DNA of 26,779 nucleotides from W0P28-013 sp963658575 (GCA_963658575.1 CAVKQB010000026.1:1-26779); one strand, 5' to 3'; counted from the first letter of the stretch, positions 14,033-22,591 are shown. A program made the numbers and translations. The notes: generated by a model from the sequence alone, not told the origin.

Positions 14033-15073
14033 ATGAAACGATTTTTTTCTTTTGTAGTGGCTCTCGTAGCCAACGCAGTAGTGGGCGGCACACTGTTCGC
14101 CCTTGTGGGTGCCAACCCGTTTTTTGGCGCGTTTGCGCTCAACATTGTAGCGGCCGTATCGCCGTTGTTTGGCATCGAAGGCTTGCGCGCAGGCCTCTAT
14201 CAGGAGTTGTGGACGGGCGAAACCATCAAGGCGTTCCGCAATAGTGCCGAAAGTCTTGGCTGGCTGCAGAAAATCCGCAATTACGATGCACAGGTGGCCG
14301 ACAACAACACCATCAACTTTGTCGACCTCGGCGGCGACCCGACCGTGTTGGTAAACAACACCAGTTACCCGCTCGGCATCGAAAGTCTGAACGATGCCAA
14401 CAAACCCGTCGGTCTCGACAAGTACCAGACCAAAGCCACGCGCGTGAGCGAAGACGAAGCACGCGGACTTGGCTACGACAAGAAATCGACCGTCATCGAA
14501 CGCCACCGCGAAATCATCGACCAAACCAAATTTGCCCGTGCGCTGCACGCTTTGGCTCCGAGCGAGGACTCGGCCGCAACGCCTGTGCTGGTTACGTCGG
14601 GGGCAACCGACGGCGCGCGCAAACGCCTGAAAGTGGCCGATGTGATTGCGCTGAAAGCCAAATTCGATGCCATGCGTGTGCCTGTCGAGGGGCGTGTGCT
14701 GGTGCTTTGCCCCGACCATGTGAACGACCTCTTGCTCGAAGATACCACCTTCGCGCAACGCTACAACAACACCGAGAGTGGCAAAATCGCCAACATGTAC
14801 GGTTTCGAAATCTACGAATATGTCGATGCTCCGGCATTCACCGTATCGGCCAAAAAGAAATTGGCCTACGGTGCGGAACTGGCCAGCACCGACCGAGCCG
14901 CTTCGGTAGCGTTCTACGCTCCACGCATGATGAAAGCCACGGGCGAAACCAAAGCCTATATCGACGAACCCGACACGCAGAACCAAGAATGGCGTTACAA
15001 TGTGCGCCACTACTTCGTGTGCCTGCCTCTGAAAAACGAAGCCATTGCCGCCATCGTGAGCGGTGTGGCCTAA
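14033..15073 (+). CDS. Major capsid protein (Mu gpT position)
   Basis: 346 aa. The location after protease/scaffold and the fold-typical segments (GLYQELWTGETIKAFR, LVLCPDHVNDLLLED, GKIANMYGFEIYEY, VAFYAPRMMKATGETK, QEWRYNVRHYF) identify the HK97-fold coat protein. Oddly, the first ~42 residues are strongly hydrophobic (FFSFVVALVANAVVGGTLFA and FGAFALNIVAAV), like one or two membrane segments or a hydrophobic scaffold-like extension; whether this part is cleaved during maturation is unknown. Leader is A-rich after a 47-bp spacer. Confidence 0.85.
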   Translation: MKRFFSFVVALVANAVVGGTLFALVGANPFFGAFALNIVAAVSPLFGIEGLRAGLYQELWTGETIKAFRNSAESLGWLQKIRNYDAQVADNNTINFVDLGGDPTVLVNNTSYPLGIESLNDANKPVGLDKYQTKATRVSEDEARGLGYDKKSTVIERHREIIDQTKFARALHALAPSEDSAATPVLVTSGATDGARKRLKVADVIALKAKFDAMRVPVEGRVLVLCPDHVNDLLLEDTTFAQRYNNTESGKIANMYGFEIYEYVDAPAFTVSAKKKLAYGAELASTDRAASVAFYAPRMMKATGETKAYIDEPDTQNQEWRYNVRHYFVCLPLKNEAIAAIVSGVA

Positions 15074-15086
15074 AAACGGAGGGACT

Positions 15087-15299
15087 GTGGCTACTAACCG
15101 CAAAAAGACGCAACCGGCGTTTGGCGAAATGGCGATAAGCCTTTTCGCCAAACTTCCGGAAGCCGACACCCTCTTCTTCACAGCCGATGGGTTGGCGTTT
15201 CGGCACCTGTGCGATGCCAGCAATCATGCGGCAGAACTTGACAATCAGAAAATCATAACCATTAAACGCGAAAACAATGCTACCACGAGTAAAAATTGA
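15087..15299 (+). CDS. Small structural-region protein, 70 aa, GTG start
   Basis: A GTG at 15087 is preceded by GGAGGG (15078-15083), one of the few good Shine-Dalgarno sequences in the window and the reason for this start. The protein (ATNRKKTQPAFGEMAISLF at its start) is not recognised; it has a hydrophobic/aromatic middle (EADTLFFTADGLAFRHLCD). It overlaps the sheath gene start by 23 bp, so the two are likely coupled. By position it could be a gp38-like or neck accessory protein. Confidence 0.6.
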   Translation: MATNRKKTQPAFGEMAISLFAKLPEADTLFFTADGLAFRHLCDASNHAAELDNQKIITIKRENNATTSKN

Positions 15300-16467
15300 C
15301 TTTGCCAACGGCGCACTCGGAAGCGTATCGCCCAGTGCCGACTGTGTAGTCGGGCTGGTATGCGCTGCGCAAGCCGTTTCGGGCAAACTGGTGCTGCAAA
15401 AGCCATACATTCTCTATCGCCCCGACGGCCTTGCCGAATTGGGCGTAACCGAGGCCGTGAACGACCCCAATGCGCTGCTCTACAAGACAGTGAGCGAGTT
15501 TTACGACCAAGCCGGCGACGGTGCCGAACTATGGATTTATGCCGTAGAAAAAAGCACTACGCAAGCCAAAGCCGTCGAAGCCTCGAAAGAATTTATCAAA
15601 AAAGCCAACGGCCGCCTGCGCTGCGTGGCCATTGCGGTAGCCGCAACCGTCGGCACCACTGCCAAAGGGCTCGACAGCGGTGTGATGACAGCCGTGGCCG
15701 CTGCACAAACCATGGCCGAATGGGCTACCGACAGCCTGTTCGCTCCGCTGTTCTACGTGCTCGAAGCCAAAGGCTACACCAACGACAAGATAACCGAGTT
15801 GGCCGACCTCACCGAATGCAAATACAACCGCGTGGGCTTGCTCATCGGCGACACCACCGAAGCAAGCACCGGCGCAGCCATCGGCGTATTGGCAGGGCGC
15901 ATTGCCGCATGCAGCGTACAACGCCACATCGGCCGAGTGAAAGACGGCGCACTCAATATCCTGAACGCCTACATTGGCGACAAAGATGCCGCAGTGGCCG
16001 ATGCCGAAACCATCAACAACAAAGGCTACATCACGCTGCGCACCTTCACGGGCAAGAGCGGCTACTTTTTCAGCGACGACAACCTTGCCACCGCCGTGAG
16101 CGACGACTACCGCAGCATCGCACGCCGCCGCACCATCGACAAGGCGTTCCGCATTGTGTATGCCACCATGCTCGAACATGTGAACGACGAGATACCCGTA
16201 ACCGACAGCGGCGAACTGGTGCCTGCCATGTGCCGCAATTGGGAGAGCGAGGTGATTGCCGCTATAGCAAACCAGATGACCGCCGAAGGCGAACTCGGCA
16301 CCGACCCAAGCGACGACACCGACCGCGGCGTGAAATGCTACATCGACTATGCACAAAACGTGCTGGCCACGTCGAAAATAGCGATGACAGTACAAGTAAA
16401 ACCCTACGGCTACAGCAAGTACATCGATGTGCAGCTGGGCTTCATAACCACAAACGAGGAGGATTAA
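15277..16467 (+). CDS. Contractile tail sheath protein (DUF2586/gpL-like)
   Basis: 396 aa. It forms the outer contractile tube of the myovirus tail. N-terminal MLPRVKIDFANGALGSVSPS and GDGAELWIYAV, a central LLIGDTTEASTGAAIGVLAG, RTFTGKSGYFFSDDNLATA, and the C-terminal arm (IAMTVQVKPYGYSKYIDVQL) that interlaces sheath subunits are typical. The following gene starts 3 bp after its stop, matching sheath-tube order in Mu (L-M). Confidence 0.9.
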   Translation: MLPRVKIDFANGALGSVSPSADCVVGLVCAAQAVSGKLVLQKPYILYRPDGLAELGVTEAVNDPNALLYKTVSEFYDQAGDGAELWIYAVEKSTTQAKAVEASKEFIKKANGRLRCVAIAVAATVGTTAKGLDSGVMTAVAAAQTMAEWATDSLFAPLFYVLEAKGYTNDKITELADLTECKYNRVGLLIGDTTEASTGAAIGVLAGRIAACSVQRHIGRVKDGALNILNAYIGDKDAAVADAETINNKGYITLRTFTGKSGYFFSDDNLATAVSDDYRSIARRRTIDKAFRIVYATMLEHVNDEIPVTDSGELVPAMCRNWESEVIAAIANQMTAEGELGTDPSDDTDRGVKCYIDYAQNVLATSKIAMTVQVKPYGYSKYIDVQLGFITTNEED

Positions 16468-16470
16468 ACC

Positions 16471-16905
16471 ATGGCCATAATCAACGGCAGACAATACGAA
16501 TTTGCAGACCTGACGCTCATTCTTGGCGGCAGGGACGTAACGGGCTTTCGCGGCATAAAATATACCGAGAAGCAGGAAAAAGAGGTGCTCTACGGCAAAG
16601 GCAACAAACCCATGAGCATTCAGAAAGGCAACTTCAGCTACGAAGGCGAAATATCGCTCACACAGAGCGAACTCGAAACGCTGAAAGCGTTGGCGCGCAC
16701 CCAAAGCGGCCATTCGAGCATCATGAGCCTAACGCTCAACGCCATCGTGGCCTACGGCAATCCGCTGAAAGGCGATATCATGATTACCGACCGCATCTAC
16801 GGCATTCAGTTCACCGAAGATGCCAAAGAGATGAGCCAAGGCGACAAATTCATGGAAGTAACCCTTCCGTTCATTTGCACCGACATCGAATATCAGTCGG
16901 TTTAA
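16471..16905 (+). CDS. Tail tube protein (gpM-like)
   Basis: 144 aa, adjacent to the sheath with a GAGGATTAAACC leader. A beta-rich sequence with GRQYEFADLTLILGGRDVTG at the start, YGKGNKPMSIQKGNFSYEG, and the C-terminal MSQGDKFMEVTLPFICTDIE fits the inner-tube family of contractile tails. It stacks in rings inside the sheath and is the conduit for DNA. Confidence 0.88.
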   Translation: MAIINGRQYEFADLTLILGGRDVTGFRGIKYTEKQEKEVLYGKGNKPMSIQKGNFSYEGEISLTQSELETLKALARTQSGHSSIMSLTLNAIVAYGNPLKGDIMITDRIYGIQFTEDAKEMSQGDKFMEVTLPFICTDIEYQSV

Positions 16906-16940
16906 CCGTCCATTAACCACTCATTAAACACACAAACAAC

Positions 16941-17243
16941 ATGCAAGCAACCAAAGAACAGATTGCCGAATGGAAGGCAAAATACGGCGAAGTGGCGAAA
17001 ATCACCGTGAAGGACGAGGCGGGCGACAAGGTGTGCTACCTGCGCCACCCAAGCCGCAAGGCACTTGGCTACGCCTCGATGGCCGGCAAGGACAACCCGC
17101 TCCGGTTCAACGAAGTGATTTTGAATGACTGCTGGCTGGCCGGCGACGAAGAGATTCGCACCAACGACACGCTATTCCTGAGTGTGAGCGGCAAGATAGC
17201 CGAACTCATCGAAGTGAAAGAGGCCGAACTGGAAAAGTTGTAA
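16941..17243 (+). CDS. Tail assembly chaperone, short form (Mu gp41-like)
   Basis: 100 aa, between tube and tape measure, the usual place of the G/GT chaperone pair. It begins MQATKEQIAEWKAKYGEVAK and has RKALGYASMAGKDNPLRFNE and NDCWLAGDEEI, typical of phage tail chaperones. It terminates at TAA 17241, but the -1 frame is open through the last codons and continues for another ~57 codons (see next feature). Confidence 0.8.
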   Translation: MQATKEQIAEWKAKYGEVAKITVKDEAGDKVCYLRHPSRKALGYASMAGKDNPLRFNEVILNDCWLAGDEEIRTNDTLFLSVSGKIAELIEVKEAELEKL

Positions 17244-17410
17244 GGGCTGCCGAGGTTACACAGGGCGACACATTGCGTATAGCCAACGCACAACTGCGCT
17301 ACTATATGCATGTGTCCGACCCCGACAGCCTGACCGACGAGGAGTGGGCAGCGCGCCTGCGCGAACTCGAATGGATTCGGCGCGAAGAGGCGAAAGCAAA
17401 CAAAATGTGA
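17237..17410 (+). CDS. Tail chaperone -1 frame extension (Mu gp42 / GT-like)
   Basis: Read in the -1 frame relative to the short chaperone, the sequence encodes about 57 residues, including IANAQLRYYMHVSDPDSL and TDEEWAARLRELEWIRREEA, a pattern typical of the second part of tail chaperones. An independent ATG at 17306 could start a 34-aa protein, but conserved-looking residues begin before it, favouring ribosomal frameshifting. The local GGAAAAG (17231-17237) is only an imperfect slippery heptamer, so the slip site is uncertain. Confidence 0.65.
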   Translation, partial: VVRAAEVTQGDTLRIANAQLRYYMHVSDPDSLTDEEWAARLRELEWIRREEAKANKM

Positions 17411-17411
17411 A

Positions 17412-17663
17412 TTAACTGAGAAGTATCGTGTGCCATGGCTCCGGATATCCATTGACAGTCGCGATGTAACGACGAGTGTCTTCGATTTGCTTGACCTTTT
17501 TGTCTATTTTTCTCTTGCGTTTGAGAGCCAGCGCACGTTTGTCCATTTTTTCGCGATAGGCAGAGTCGCGGTGGTAACGGCGAGAAATTTTGAAAACTCC
17601 GACCGTACAAAAAATGACGATAGGAGCAAGAAATGCAAGCAGTATGTAGAACAGAACTTTCAT
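17412..17663 (-). CDS. Small membrane protein, moron copy 1 (83 aa)
   Basis: Begins MKVLFYILLAFLAPIVIFC, a signal-anchor/membrane segment (residues ~3-24), followed by a very basic cytoplasmic-type helix (KRALALKRKRKIDKKVKQ) and ending in PEPWHTILLS. The ATG at 17663 is chosen because its first 29 bases match the neighbouring paralogue. It lies on the strand opposite the tail operon, one base from the chaperone stop. Late tail transcription therefore runs antisense through it. Possibly a lysogenic conversion or superinfection-exclusion peptide; function unknown. Confidence 0.6.
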   Translation of the reverse strand: MKVLFYILLAFLAPIVIFCTVGVFKISRRYHRDSAYREKMDKRALALKRKRKIDKKVKQIEDTRRYIATVNGYPEPWHTILLS

Positions 17664-17923
17664 GTTATTTAATCGTTCATCCACGAGGTCAAAAAACTGC
17701 CGCGTCGATATTTAATGTTCATTGCAGGTTTGGCTTTTTTTACTGCTTCTTTAAGAGCCTTCTTTTCGGCCTTACGTTTTTTCAAGTCGGCTATTTTGGC
17801 CTGCACTTCGGGCGTTTTATCCTTGCCTGTGGCAATAAGGTAGAAGGCATAACCAACAGCACCAAGCAGCAACAGTATGAAAGGCGTTGCAAACGCGAGC
17901 AGTATGTAGAACAGAACTTTCAT
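17635..17923 (-). repeat. Direct repeat of the moron gene starts
   Basis: The 29 bases at 17635-17663 and 17895-17923 (covering each ATG and the first codons) differ at one base, while the rest of the two genes has diverged strongly. This indicates a tandem duplication with selection or recombination keeping the starts alike. Confidence 0.8.
17669..17923 (-). CDS. Small membrane protein, moron copy 2 (84 aa)
   Basis: Begins MKVLFYILLAFATPFILLLL, sharing its first 11 residues with the next gene, then a longer membrane segment (to ~residue 32), a Lys/Ala-rich helix (KKRKAEKKALKEAVKKAK) and a short tail. Stop and the next ATG are 5 bp apart, so it is a two-gene unit. On the minus strand upstream, TTTG, 19 nt and TTACTTTG (one mismatch to TAnnTTTG) lie only 4 nt before the ATG, which would imply a nearly leaderless message if used. 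Lower GC than neighbours. Confidence 0.6.
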   Translation of the reverse strand: MKVLFYILLAFATPFILLLLGAVGYAFYLIATGKDKTPEVQAKIADLKKRKAEKKALKEAVKKAKPAMNIKYRRGSFLTSWMND

Positions 17924-17961
17924 ACCGCAAAGTAAGTAATTTTTTTTGAAAAATCAAAATC

Positions 17962-19737
17962 ATGGCAGAAACTGTAAATTTTACAATCAATCTCAATGGC
18001 AATGCTTATGCGGGTGTCGTCAATTTGAGTAATGCCATGGATAAACTCAAAATCAGCGCGACTACTGCACGAACTTCATTTACTGATGTAGCCATTAGTC
18101 TAAACAACATTTTTCAGACCGCCCAAACCCTTGCCGGCAAGGTGGCTGGTGCTGTGAGCAAGATAGTGGATGCCGGCAGCGAGAACGAGTTGCAAAAGAT
18201 GAACATGACCACGCTGTTCAAAGGCAATGCCGCGGCAGCGGAGGATATGTTTGCACGCATCTCGGAGTATGGCAAGGTAACCGTGTACGACAAGGCAGGG
18301 CTGCTCGAAGCGCAGAAAACCATGATGTCGTTTGGCATCACGGGCGAAAAGTCGTTTGCCACGCTCCGCCAGATAGGCGACATCGCCATGGGCGACAAGC
18401 AGAAGATGCAGTCGCTGGCGTTGGCGTTCTCGCAAGCCACCAGCGCGGGCAAGTTGCAGGGACAAGACCTGCTGCAACTCATCAACGCGGGCTTCAACCC
18501 GCTGCAAATAATCAGCGAACGCACCGGCGAGAGCATGTTGTCGCTCAAAGAGAAGATGAGCAAAGGGCAGATTTCGGCCGAAATGCTGAGTCAAGCCTTT
18601 CAGTGGGCTACCGACGAGCAGGGGCTGTTCTACCAAGGTGCCGAGCGCGCTGGCACAACCACGTCGGGGCGCATCAACCAGTTGAAAGACACTTTCGACG
18701 AATTTCTGATAAACACGTTCGACGCGCTGAAACCGCTCATCGACACCTGTCTGACTTTTGCCACGGGCTTTTTGGAATATCTGCCGGCATTGCTTCAGAC
18801 CATCGGGAGTGCCATCGGCAACGTCATCGACTTTTTCAGCACCTTTGCACCAGTCATTGCCGGAGCAGCCGTGGCTATCGGCATACTCACCATAGCGTGC
18901 AACACGCACCGCATTGCGCTGATGCTGCAGGACGCTTGGCTCAACGTGCTCATCGTCAAAGAGAAGGCCGTGGCCATCGCCACCAAACTGTGGAGCGGAG
19001 CGCAAGCCATACTCAACGCCGTGATGACGGCCAACCCCATCGGTCTGATTATCGCCGGTATCGCTTTGCTGATAGGCATCATCGTCGTGCTCTGCACGAA
19101 GGTTACGGGCTGGGGCAGCCTGTGGAACGGCATCGTGGGTTTCATGAAATACTCGTTCTACGCCTTTGTCGATGGCGTGAAACTCTATTTTTCTACGCTG
19201 GTGAACGGCATAATGATTGGTCTCGACAAGATAAAACTTGGCTGGTACAAGTTCAAGGAGGCGTGTGGCATAGGCGACAGTGCGGAGAACCAAGCCGCCA
19301 TCGCCGCCATCAACGGCGACATCGAAAAACGCCAGCAAGCCATAGTCGACGGTGCCAAGAAGGTGGCCGAAAACGCCACGAAAGCCAAAGAGTCGCTGGC
19401 TGGCATAGAGATGGGCTGGAAAGGTAAGGAGAAAACCGAAAAGGCGCAAGAGGGCGTTGGCATCAACAGCCGCCTGCAACAGGCGGTGGGCGGCGGGCAG
19501 TCGGCGGCAACCGGCACCGGCGCAGCCTCGGGCTCGGGCGGCGAAAGCACCGGACGCGCTACCGAAGCCGTAGCCACAGGCGGACAGCGCAGTACCAACA
19601 TCACCATCAACCTGAAGGATTTGGTGGGGCAGATAGCGTTCAACGGTTCGCTGACCGAAAAACGCGAAGAGATGGAGCGCACACTCGCCGAATCGATGTT
19701 CCGCGTGCTGGCCATGGCGCAAAGCAGCGTATCGTAA
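17962..19737 (+). CDS. Tail tape measure protein
   Basis: 591 aa. It sets tail length and occupies the tube lumen. The N-terminal tape-measure domain (about residues 70-265) is evident from GKVTVYDKAGLLEAQKTMMS, QSLALAFSQATSAGKLQGQD and AERAGTTTSGRINQLKDTF. Two or three hydrophobic segments follow (APVIAGAAVAIGILTIA; IGLIIAGIALLIGIIVVLC), then a Gly/Ser/Ala-rich linker near residue 520 and a short amphipathic C-terminus. At about 1.5 angstrom per residue it predicts a tail near 90 nm (rule of thumb). Leader is AAAATCAAAATC. Confidence 0.9.
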   Translation: MAETVNFTINLNGNAYAGVVNLSNAMDKLKISATTARTSFTDVAISLNNIFQTAQTLAGKVAGAVSKIVDAGSENELQKMNMTTLFKGNAAAAEDMFARISEYGKVTVYDKAGLLEAQKTMMSFGITGEKSFATLRQIGDIAMGDKQKMQSLALAFSQATSAGKLQGQDLLQLINAGFNPLQIISERTGESMLSLKEKMSKGQISAEMLSQAFQWATDEQGLFYQGAERAGTTTSGRINQLKDTFDEFLINTFDALKPLIDTCLTFATGFLEYLPALLQTIGSAIGNVIDFFSTFAPVIAGAAVAIGILTIACNTHRIALMLQDAWLNVLIVKEKAVAIATKLWSGAQAILNAVMTANPIGLIIAGIALLIGIIVVLCTKVTGWGSLWNGIVGFMKYSFYAFVDGVKLYFSTLVNGIMIGLDKIKLGWYKFKEACGIGDSAENQAAIAAINGDIEKRQQAIVDGAKKVAENATKAKESLAGIEMGWKGKEKTEKAQEGVGINSRLQQAVGGGQSAATGTGAASGSGGESTGRATEAVATGGQRSTNITINLKDLVGQIAFNGSLTEKREEMERTLAESMFRVLAMAQSSVS

Positions 19738-19805
19738 GTTCGAAAGCAAAGAAAAAATAAAGTTCAAGTAAAAGTTTTGTCCGGATAACCAACCATTCAA
19801 CCAAT

Positions 19806-20360
19806 ATGTTTATAAACATTGCACAACCGATTAGTTTGCCGCCTTTCTACCTCAATTATCCCGATGTGGTGAAAGAGATAGGCGACATCGCGCAGATGTC
19901 GGCCGCCGACGCGCTGAATGTGCCGTGCGCCTGCCCGATGAAGATGAAGTGGGCGAGCGAAAGCAGTTGGTGGCAACTGCCCATAGAACCTGTGGTGGCC
20001 ATCGGTTGTGGCAACAGCATCGCCAAGCGCAGCGTGTTGAAGGCAGGCTATGCCGATGCCGACAGACGTGGCACGGTGAAAGAGTTGTGGAGCCAAAACG
20101 ACTACGACATCAGCATATCGGGCGTGCTGATAAGCAGCGAAGCCAATGCGCTGCCCGAAAGCGACCTGCGGCGGTTGCGCGCCTACTGCGAAGGCCGCGA
20201 ATCGGTCGAGGTGGAATCCGCCCTTTTTACGCTGTTCAACATACGCCGCATGGCCATCGAGGATTTTCAGTTCCCATTCACCAAAGGCATGGAAAACCAG
20301 ATGTACACCATCAAGGCCACAAGCGACGATTTCGACGACAAAAAACTTTTGATAGTATAA
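19806..20360 (+). CDS. Baseplate-region protein, DUF6046-like
   Basis: 184 aa starting MFINIAQPISLPPFYLNYPD. Features such as SWWQLPIEPVVAIGCGNSIA, GTVKELWSQNDYDISISGVL and EDFQFPFTKGMENQMYTIKA recall the DUF6046 proteins found after the tape measure in Bacteroidetes contractile-tail phages. By position it is the functional counterpart of Mu gpN-type tail/baseplate proteins. Its stop is 4 bp before the hub gene. Confidence 0.65.
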   Translation: MFINIAQPISLPPFYLNYPDVVKEIGDIAQMSAADALNVPCACPMKMKWASESSWWQLPIEPVVAIGCGNSIAKRSVLKAGYADADRRGTVKELWSQNDYDISISGVLISSEANALPESDLRRLRAYCEGRESVEVESALFTLFNIRRMAIEDFQFPFTKGMENQMYTIKATSDDFDDKKLLIV

Positions 20361-20364
20361 CCCG

Positions 20365-21324
20365 ATGCTTGCCATGGACTACGACATACAAGTGGGACAC
20401 TACCGGATTGGCATGGTAGATAGTGTGAGCGTGAAACGCAGCGTGGAATCGCTCTGCGGCACAGCCACCATCGTGCTGCCGAGTTGCTACGCCAATCGCT
20501 CGTTGGGCATCGAAAACAAACTTGCCGAGGGCGACACGGTAACCATACGGCTGGGCTACAACGGCCATCTCGAAACGGAGTTTAACGGCTTTTTAGAAAG
20601 CATTAAAACCGACGACAACGCCGTAACACTCGAATGCGAAGATGCCATCTATCGCTTCCGCACCGCCATCGACGATAAAGAGTACAAACAGGTGTCGGCA
20701 CGCCAATTGGCAGAACAGGTGGTGAGCCAAGTAGATGCCACATACAAGGTGCAGTGCGACTACGACTTCAGTTACGACAAGTTCGTGGTGCGCGATGCCA
20801 CCGCCTACGACATTCTGAAAAAGATACAAGACGAAACCAAAGCCAACATCTATTTCGATGGCACAACGCTGCACATTCACCCGCAATATGCCGATATGGC
20901 CGCCGCGCCCACCGTCGAATACGATTTCTCGGTGAACGTCGAAAAGTCGGACTTGAAATACAAGCGCGCCGACGAACGCAAATATCTGGTCGAAGCCGAA
21001 GGCATTGCCGCCGATGGCAAGCGCACCAAGGTAACCTACGGCAAGGCAGGCGGCGACCGCCGCAGCGTGAAAGTGTATGGCGTAACCGACCAACAGTCGC
21101 TGTTGCAGCGTGCCAAGGAAGAGTTGTCGTTGGTGGTTTATACGGGCTTCGAGGGCAGTTTCACGGGCTGGCTTGTGCCCTATTGCGCACCGGCCTACCG
21201 CGTGCGGCTTCACGACCGCGAATATCCCGAAAAAGATGGCACCTACTATGTGGTTGCCACCGAAGTGAAATTCTCGTCGTCGGGCGGCGAACGCTCGGTA
21301 ACGATTGGTAAAAAGATAGGCTGA
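20365..21324 (+). CDS. Baseplate hub protein (Mu gpP / phage late control D-like)
   Basis: 319 aa, or 316 if the ATG at 20374 is used. The hub fold is suggested by an N-terminal beta region (SVKRSVESLCGTATIVLPS), GDTVTIRLGYNG, FNGFLESIKTDDNAVTLECE, AYDILKKIQDETKANIYFDG, a long middle region and C-terminal RVRLHDREYPEKDGTYYVVA. It anchors the tail spike at the base of the tube. TGA overlaps the next ATG (ATGA-type, 21322-21326), so hub and spike are coupled, as in Mu P-45. Confidence 0.8.
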   Translation: MLAMDYDIQVGHYRIGMVDSVSVKRSVESLCGTATIVLPSCYANRSLGIENKLAEGDTVTIRLGYNGHLETEFNGFLESIKTDDNAVTLECEDAIYRFRTAIDDKEYKQVSARQLAEQVVSQVDATYKVQCDYDFSYDKFVVRDATAYDILKKIQDETKANIYFDGTTLHIHPQYADMAAAPTVEYDFSVNVEKSDLKYKRADERKYLVEAEGIAADGKRTKVTYGKAGGDRRSVKVYGVTDQQSLLQRAKEELSLVVYTGFEGSFTGWLVPYCAPAYRVRLHDREYPEKDGTYYVVATEVKFSSSGGERSVTIGKKIG

Positions 21325-21860
21325 TGGATACGTATGCCAAAATAGCACAAAAACTGAAAGAGATCGCCGGACACAGTGCCGCGCCACTCTTCACGGCCAC
21401 CATAAAATCGGTTGCCGACACCACCTGCACCATCGACCTTGGCGGGCTGGAACTGACCGACGTGCGTCTGCGCGCAGTGGTGAACAACGACCAAGACCGC
21501 CTGCTGATAACCCCAACCGTGGGCAGCCGTGTGCTGGTGGGCGACTTGAGCAACGGCGCGTGCCGCGATTTGGCCGTGCTTGGCTACGCCGAAGTGGATA
21601 AACTGGAACTGACCATCGGCGACAAAAAAATCGCCATCGACAAAAACGGCGTGGTGGTGAACGACGGTACCATCGGCTGCGTGAAAGCCGACAAAATGGT
21701 GGAATGGATGACCAAAGTGTATGCCGACCTGCAGACACTCATCTCGCTGCTGTCGAGTTCGCCAGTAGCAGGCAATGGTGCGCCGCTGGCCATCGCCTTT
21801 GCGCCCACCACACCACTGCCGCAGGTAAGCGACTTTGCCGACGACAAACTGAAACATTGA
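21324..21860 (+). CDS. Baseplate spike / gpV-like assembly protein (Mu gp45)
   Basis: 178 aa. The OB-fold region AAPLFTATIKSVADTTCTID and LTDVRLRAVVNNDQDRLLIT is followed by a triple-beta-helix-like stretch (LTIGDKKIAIDKNGVVVNDG) and a C-terminal helix plus Pro-rich tail. This is the membrane-puncturing spike in contractile tails. A canonical C-terminal HxH iron site is not seen, so the tip may be formed differently. Confidence 0.75.
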   Translation: MDTYAKIAQKLKEIAGHSAAPLFTATIKSVADTTCTIDLGGLELTDVRLRAVVNNDQDRLLITPTVGSRVLVGDLSNGACRDLAVLGYAEVDKLELTIGDKKIAIDKNGVVVNDGTIGCVKADKMVEWMTKVYADLQTLISLLSSSPVAGNGAPLAIAFAPTTPLPQVSDFADDKLKH

Positions 21861-21878
21861 CTCTAAAAACCGACGACC

Positions 21879-22175
21879 ATGACCGGCATTCAACTATACA
21901 GCCTCAACGGAGGCAGCACCTACGACCTGCTGCTGAAGCCGAGCCTCGTGCTTGGCGAAACCACGCCGCAAAACCAAACGCTGCTGCTGGCCACACACAA
22001 AGGCGAGTGGAAAGAGCGTCCCATGGTGGGCGTGGGCTTGGCCGACATCATCAACGACCACGACTTGGCGGGCTGGCGCAGACTCATCACCGAACAGTTC
22101 GAAATGGACGGCCAGTGCATCGACACACTGAAAATAGACAGCGCAGGGCTAACACTCGAAGCACACTATAAATGA
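21879..22175 (+). CDS. gp46/W-like baseplate wedge protein
   Basis: 98 aa: LLATHKGEWKERPMVGVGLA followed by a helix (DLAGWRRLITEQFEMDGQ) and a final LKIDSAGLTLEAHY strand, the short gp25/W-like pattern of Mu gp46 in Bacteroidetes phages. It initiates sheath polymerisation around the hub. Its stop overlaps the amidase start (ATGA at 22172-22175). Confidence 0.7.
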   Translation: MTGIQLYSLNGGSTYDLLLKPSLVLGETTPQNQTLLLATHKGEWKERPMVGVGLADIINDHDLAGWRRLITEQFEMDGQCIDTLKIDSAGLTLEAHYK

Positions 22176-22591
22176 AAATGAGAGAAATCAACGAAATAAT
22201 CATTCACTGCAGCGCGACACCCGAAGGGCGCGACTACACCGTGGCCGACATCGACCGTTGGCACCGTGAGCGCGGCTTTGCACGCATCGGCTATCACTAC
22301 GTCGTCTATCGCGACGGCAGCATTCATCAGGGGCGTTACCTCGCCGAGGTGGGCGCACACTGCGTGGGACACAACGCCACAAGCATCGGCATCTGCTACA
22401 TTGGCGGAATCGATGCCAAAGGCAAACCCAAGGACACACGCACGGCCGCACAGCGCGAAGCCATGGCCGTATTGGTAAAAAATCTGCACCGCCATTGGCC
22501 TGCCGCTACCATTCACGGGCATTGCGAGTTTGCAGCCAAAGCCTGCCCCTCGTTCGATGTCGGGGCTTGGATAAAGGAGATTGGCCTATGA
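22172..22591 (+). CDS. N-acetylmuramoyl-L-alanine amidase (T7-lysozyme type endolysin)
   Basis: 139 aa, close to T7 lysozyme (151 aa). The zinc ligands and catalytic pair appear with the same spacing as T7: H12 and Y41 (T7 H17, Y46), then H117, K123 and C125 in IHGHCEFAAKACPSFDV (T7 H122, K128, C130). It cleaves the amide between MurNAc and L-Ala in peptidoglycan during lysis. No signal peptide is seen, so a holin or pinholin is required. An ATG at 22178 is an alternative start. It lies inside the tail operon, followed by the two spanin/holin-like genes. Confidence 0.93.
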   Translation: MKMREINEIIIHCSATPEGRDYTVADIDRWHRERGFARIGYHYVVYRDGSIHQGRYLAEVGAHCVGHNATSIGICYIGGIDAKGKPKDTRTAAQREAMAVLVKNLHRHWPAATIHGHCEFAAKACPSFDVGAWIKEIGL

